The notes under the pieces: model-generated | Databases searched by the model: none | The model's input: the letters and a program-made list of their open reading frames with translations, nothing else | Told to the model about the DNA's origin: nothing | Assembly: GCA_937991535.1 (NCBI GenBank) | Contig: CALKHN010000063.1 | Span: 1-18,212 of the forward strand | Source: an uncultured Sphingobacteriales bacterium | Lineage (GTDB): Bacteria > Bacteroidota > Bacteroidia > Chitinophagales > Chitinophagaceae | Direction: 5' to 3' | DNA: 18,212 nt | Translations under genes and position numbers: made by a program | Shown: piece after piece, positions 15,663 to 18,212 of the stretch | Layout: each line of letters starts with the position of its first letter | Numbering within the stretch: position 1 is the first letter of the stretch

Positions 15663-15683
15663 GTGCCGGATATTATCCGGTAC
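15663..15683. promoter_or_regulatory. Near-perfect palindrome upstream of the fusion gene
   Basis: CCGGATA-T-TATCCGG (15666-15680) is a perfect 7-bp-arm inverted repeat with a one-base centre, extended by two further pairs outside one mismatch. The short centre suits a double-stranded operator better than an RNA hairpin. It sits about 90 bp upstream of the fusion gene and 280 bp upstream of helicase copy 2; whichever it controls is unknown. Confidence 0.35.
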
Positions 15684-15793
15684 AACACGCTTCACGTCGG
15701 CATTGGATCGGTAGGTGCATAAAAGCAGCATAGCAAGTTTGCAGCAGTAGAAGTTGCCTCTGCACAGTATTTTTTCCTTTTGTTTATTTATTA

Positions 15794-15801
15794 TACCTTC
15801 G
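15794..15801 (+). promoter_or_regulatory. Degraded -7 box of helicase copy 2
   Basis: The position of the TACCTTTG box of copy 1 reads TACCTTCG here. The change hits the strongly conserved TTTG part, so copy 2 may be expressed more weakly or from another promoter. Confidence 0.35.
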
Positions 15802-15942
15802 CTGCTCTTAATGTTATTGCCTCCTCCGTTTGTGTAGTAGTTCATTCTCCTCCAACATAGTGACCGCTTAACCCTAAGGCAGATAAAGTATCAATCATTA
15901 TTTGATAGCCTTATCACTCTTTTATTATTAAAATAATTACTA
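15802..15942 (+). promoter_or_regulatory. Conserved long 5' leader of helicase copy 2, with hairpin
   Basis: This matches the copy 1 leader at all but about nine positions. The hairpin lies at 15882-15915 with the same arms (GATAA/TTATC, TATCAA/TTGATA); the only change within it is a loop of TCATTAT in place of TCATTT. The CCTCC motifs and the A/T-rich run before the GTG are kept. Confidence 0.5.
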
Positions 15943-17190
15943 GTGTCATTTAACAATTTGCAGCTTATAGAACCTGTGTTACAGGCCCTGAGCAAAGAAG
16001 GCTATACAAAGCCTACCCCCATCCAGGAAAAATCAATTCCTTCCATTTTACAAAAAAGAGACCTGCTGGGTTGCGCCCAAACAGGCACCGGGAAAACTGC
16101 CGCCTTTACCATTCCGGTTTTGCAACTGATCCATGAGCAGAAAAAAGCCGGCCAGATTGTGCAGCGGTCGCAGGCTTTAATTCTCACACCAACCAGGGAA
16201 TTGGCCATACAAATTGGTGAAAGCATTGAGGCTTATGGCAGATTTTTAAATGTTAAGCATACCGTGATCTTTGGCGGACTTCCGCAACACAGCCAGGTGC
16301 AGGCTATCCGCAGAGGAGTAGACCTGATCGTAGCTACACCGGGGCGTTTGCTGGACCTGATGCAACAGAAAATAATATCTCTCAGCCATATTCAATATTT
16401 TGTACTGGATGAAGCAGACCGGATGCTTGATATGGGATTTATACACGATGTAAAACGCATCATTGCTCAATTGCCCGCCCGGCGTCAAACACTTTTTTTC
16501 TCCGCGACCATGCCTCCGGCCATTAGTAAGCTGGCATCTGAATTACTGAAAGATCCGGTAAAAGTTGAGGTTGCTCCTGTTTCATCTGTAGTGGAAATAA
16601 TAGCACAATCTGTTTATTTTACGGAGAAGAAAAACAAGCAATCCTTGTTGATCCATTTGTTGCAAAACAGGTCTATTGAAACCGTATTGGTATTTACACA
16701 AATGAAGCATGCCGCAGATAAGCTCGCGTATAAGATGAATAATGCAGGCATCCGTTCCGAAGCTATTCATGGCGACAAATCGCAACATTCGCGTCAAAGG
16801 GCATTGGAGAATTTCAAAAGCAGGAAGACCCGTGTGCTGGTGGCAACGGATATTGCCGCACGTGGTATTGACATTGAAGAACTCACCCATGTAATTAATT
16901 TTGATCTGCCGAATGTGCCTGAAACTTATGTACACCGCATTGGCCGCACAGGCAGGGCAGGGGCGGCTGGTATTGCCATTTCTTTTTGTGATCAGCACGA
17001 AAAGCCCTTGTTGAACGATATTGAGAAACTCAGCCGGAGAACGATTCCTGTTGTTAAGGACCATCCTTTTGAAATGGATTCCGTTAACAGTAATATCAGT
17101 AAAGTACCTTCTGCAGGCCATTTCAACAGTTTCAAAAATACAGGAAACGGTAACAGAGGCAGGAAGGTTTCCAGGCAAAAAGCGTATTGA
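15943..17190 (+). CDS. DEAD-box RNA helicase, copy 2 (RhlE-like)
   Basis: This 415-residue paralogue of copy 1 has the same GTG start, the same length and all catalytic motifs unchanged (AQTGTGKT, DEAD, SAT, ATDIAARGID, HRIGRTGRAG). The two proteins share about 92% identity. Of roughly 35 differences, six fall at 69-76 (KKAGQIVQRS against KKTTQFLQQP) and nine in the last 29 residues, so the tail that guides RNA or ribosome binding diverges fastest. No frameshift is visible, so both copies look functional. The copies lie 6.7 kb apart in the same direction. It is followed by about 155 bp without a gene, then the CRISPR array. Confidence 0.95.
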   Translation: MSFNNLQLIEPVLQALSKEGYTKPTPIQEKSIPSILQKRDLLGCAQTGTGKTAAFTIPVLQLIHEQKKAGQIVQRSQALILTPTRELAIQIGESIEAYGRFLNVKHTVIFGGLPQHSQVQAIRRGVDLIVATPGRLLDLMQQKIISLSHIQYFVLDEADRMLDMGFIHDVKRIIAQLPARRQTLFFSATMPPAISKLASELLKDPVKVEVAPVSSVVEIIAQSVYFTEKKNKQSLLIHLLQNRSIETVLVFTQMKHAADKLAYKMNNAGIRSEAIHGDKSQHSRQRALENFKSRKTRVLVATDIAARGIDIEELTHVINFDLPNVPETYVHRIGRTGRAGAAGIAISFCDQHEKPLLNDIEKLSRRTIPVVKDHPFEMDSVNSNISKVPSAGHFNSFKNTGNGNRGRKVSRQKAY

Positions 17191-17345
17191 AGAAAGCTAA
17201 GAAATGGCTCGCATATTTCAGCCCTCGGTTGCTCTCTTATAGTGCTCGTATCTGATCCCCGATAGCTTTAGCCCGTTTTTGGTTTGAGATTTGTTGGGAC
17301 TATCAGGCGGGCAGATGGGTATACAACCACTAGCGATAGTATCTG

Positions 17346-17375
17346 CACTCCTTTTTACTATGGCTCGAGTGAAAT
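17346..17375 (-). repeat. Degenerate terminal CRISPR repeat
   Basis: Aligned with the consensus repeat, this stretch keeps 19 of 30 bases, including CTATGG and CTCGA. It stands exactly one spacer length (34 nt, 17376-17409) before the first perfect repeat. In - strand reading its first 18 bases hold 14 matches and its far end is worn, the usual look of a trailer-end repeat. Confidence 0.7.
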
Positions 17376-18158
17376 GGGCTGTGATTGCAGGTAATGTTAC
17401 CGTAATAATATTTCAATTCCGCTATGGTTCGATTAAAAGCAGGAAATCCGTTGAACTATTACAAAAAATACGGTATTTCAATTCCGCTATGGTTCGATTA
17501 AAAGTTGGCAAGGGGATAAAAGGCAGCGCTCTCCATGGCATTTCAATTCCGCTATGGTTCGATTAAAAGCAATCCCGGCTTTTTTGAATAACTTATTAGC
17601 TTCCCATTTCAATTCCGCTATGGTTCGATTAAAAGGTGTGCCCGGCTGATCGTACCATTTAGTGCCTGCGGATTTCAATTCCGCTATGGTTCGATTAAAA
17701 GTTGCCGCAACATTTGATATGATGGAGGAATAAGAATTTCAATTCCGCTATGGTTCGATTAAAAGGCCTGTTTCGGCTTCTAATTGCTTTTGAAAATCGG
17801 ATTTCAATTCCGCTATGGTTCGATTAAAAGTCCTCAATGTCGAATCATACCTGCCATTACGCCACATTTCAATTCCGCTATGGTTCGATTAAAAGCTTCC
17901 TGTCTCAACCAGCTCAAAATTATTTCACGAAATTTCAATTCCGCTATGGTTCGATTAAAAGTGTGGGAGCAAGGATAATCGCTTCAATGTTAAGCTGATT
18001 TCAATTCCGCTATGGTTCGATTAAAAGGTTATACCTGTTAGATGACTGCGATCATGCAGGTGTATTTCAATTCCGCTATGGTTCGATTAAAAGAGTTAAT
18101 TTTGGTTTACAGCCCCTGTTATTCTTAAATTTCAATTCCGCTATGGTTCGATTAAAAG
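17346..18158 (-). CRISPR. CRISPR array: 12 identical 30-nt repeats plus a degenerate end repeat
   Basis: Perfect repeats start at 17410, 17475, 17540, 17606, 17672, 17736, 17801, 17866, 17932, 17998, 18064 and 18129. Each begins ATTTCAATTCC and ends GATTAAAAG on the + strand. Spacers are 34-36 nt and all differ. In - strand reading the repeat begins CTTTTAATCG and ends GGAATTGAAAT. The final ATTGAAAT is like the 8-nt crRNA handle of type I-B and type III systems, so the array is read leftwards. The degenerate repeat at 17346 marks the old, leader-distal end. No cas gene lies in the window; they may lie beyond 18212 or elsewhere. Short frames running across the array are artefacts of the repeats. 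Confidence 0.97.
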
Positions 18159-18212
18159 GTAAGCCTCCAACCATCCCCGCTCCTGTTTTTGTGTAAACCG
18201 CCATTATATTTG

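Larger units (their letters stand above)
15785..17190 (+). repeat. Direct repeat unit B (helicase promoter, leader and gene)
   Basis: The second copy of the 1.4-kb unit, in the same orientation as the first. By eye the leader is about 94% identical, while a 320-nt coding stretch that I compared is about 87% identical. No insertion-sequence ends or target duplications were seen at its edges. Confidence 0.8.

Noticed and set aside
15630..15845. A 71-residue open frame on the - strand between the fusion gene and helicase copy 2.
   Set aside because: Its first third overlaps the conserved helicase promoter and leader on the other strand. The end looks slightly coding-like, but I recognise no family, so a gene is not supported.
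17288..17317. A possible second degenerate CRISPR repeat further left.
   Set aside because: Only about 12 of 30 bases match and the spacing would be 28 nt, so it is not better than chance.
17291..17978. Open frames on both strands across the CRISPR array.
   Set aside because: They arise from the repeat sequence itself; the recurring peptide FNSAMVRLK is simply the translated repeat.
17346..18158. A type II or type VI-B CRISPR array, both common in Bacteroidota.
   Set aside because: Those arrays usually have longer repeats (about 36 nt or more) and about 30-nt spacers; 30-nt repeats with 35-36-nt spacers and an ATTGAAA end point to I-B or III.

Overview
The window looks like chromosomal DNA from a Bacteroidota species, most likely a relative of the Chitinophagaceae. 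The reasons are moderate GC, AT-rich spacers, few Shine-Dalgarno sequences, -7 boxes of the Bacteroidota type (TAnnTTTG), and the family content: exported RidA, SMP-30, PQQ dehydrogenase, RraA-like, a YhcH fusion and an N-terminally extended acyl-CoA dehydrogenase. The genus is not proven by the sequence.

Region 1 (1-8936, all + strand) is a catabolic gene cluster behind a plausible promoter at 2-29. In order it holds a RidA-family protein, a SelA/DgaE-like PLP enzyme, an SMP-30/gluconolactonase-like lactonase, the remnant of a lost amidohydrolase, a PQQ-type sugar dehydrogenase with a C-terminal cytochrome c, an amidohydrolase fused to a YhcH/NanQ-like domain, an RraA-like protein and an MFS transporter of the anion:cation symporter type. 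Every enzyme in the series has an N-terminal export signal. The RidA and PLP proteins carry twin-arginine (Tat) type signals and the others Sec-type signals. My working hypothesis is a periplasmic oxidative pathway for an N-acylated amino sugar or a similar compound: oxidation, lactone opening, deacylation, ammonia elimination with imine clean-up, then aldol cleavage or import of the oxo-acid by the MFS protein. The order of steps is inference.

Region 2 (about 9044-17190) is bounded by two paralogous DEAD-box RNA helicase genes. They are about 92% identical in protein and lie in the same direction. Their shared 5' leaders of about 158 nt are more alike than the coding regions and contain a hairpin whose only change is in the loop. 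Between them are a glutaryl-CoA-dehydrogenase-like acyl-CoA dehydrogenase (- strand), an SRPBCC protein (+) with a perfect 19-bp inverted repeat upstream, and a 944-residue exported protein (-). That protein fuses an isochorismatase-like cysteine hydrolase to a GHL6-like glycosidase with a beta-galactosidase-trimerisation-like domain.

Region 3 (17346-18158) is a CRISPR array of 12 identical 30-nt repeats plus one degenerate terminal repeat, with 34-36 nt spacers. The ATTGAAA-type repeat end and the degenerate repeat on the left both indicate transcription leftwards, on the - strand, with the leader to the right. No cas gene is present in the window. I saw no tRNA, rRNA, transposase or integrase.
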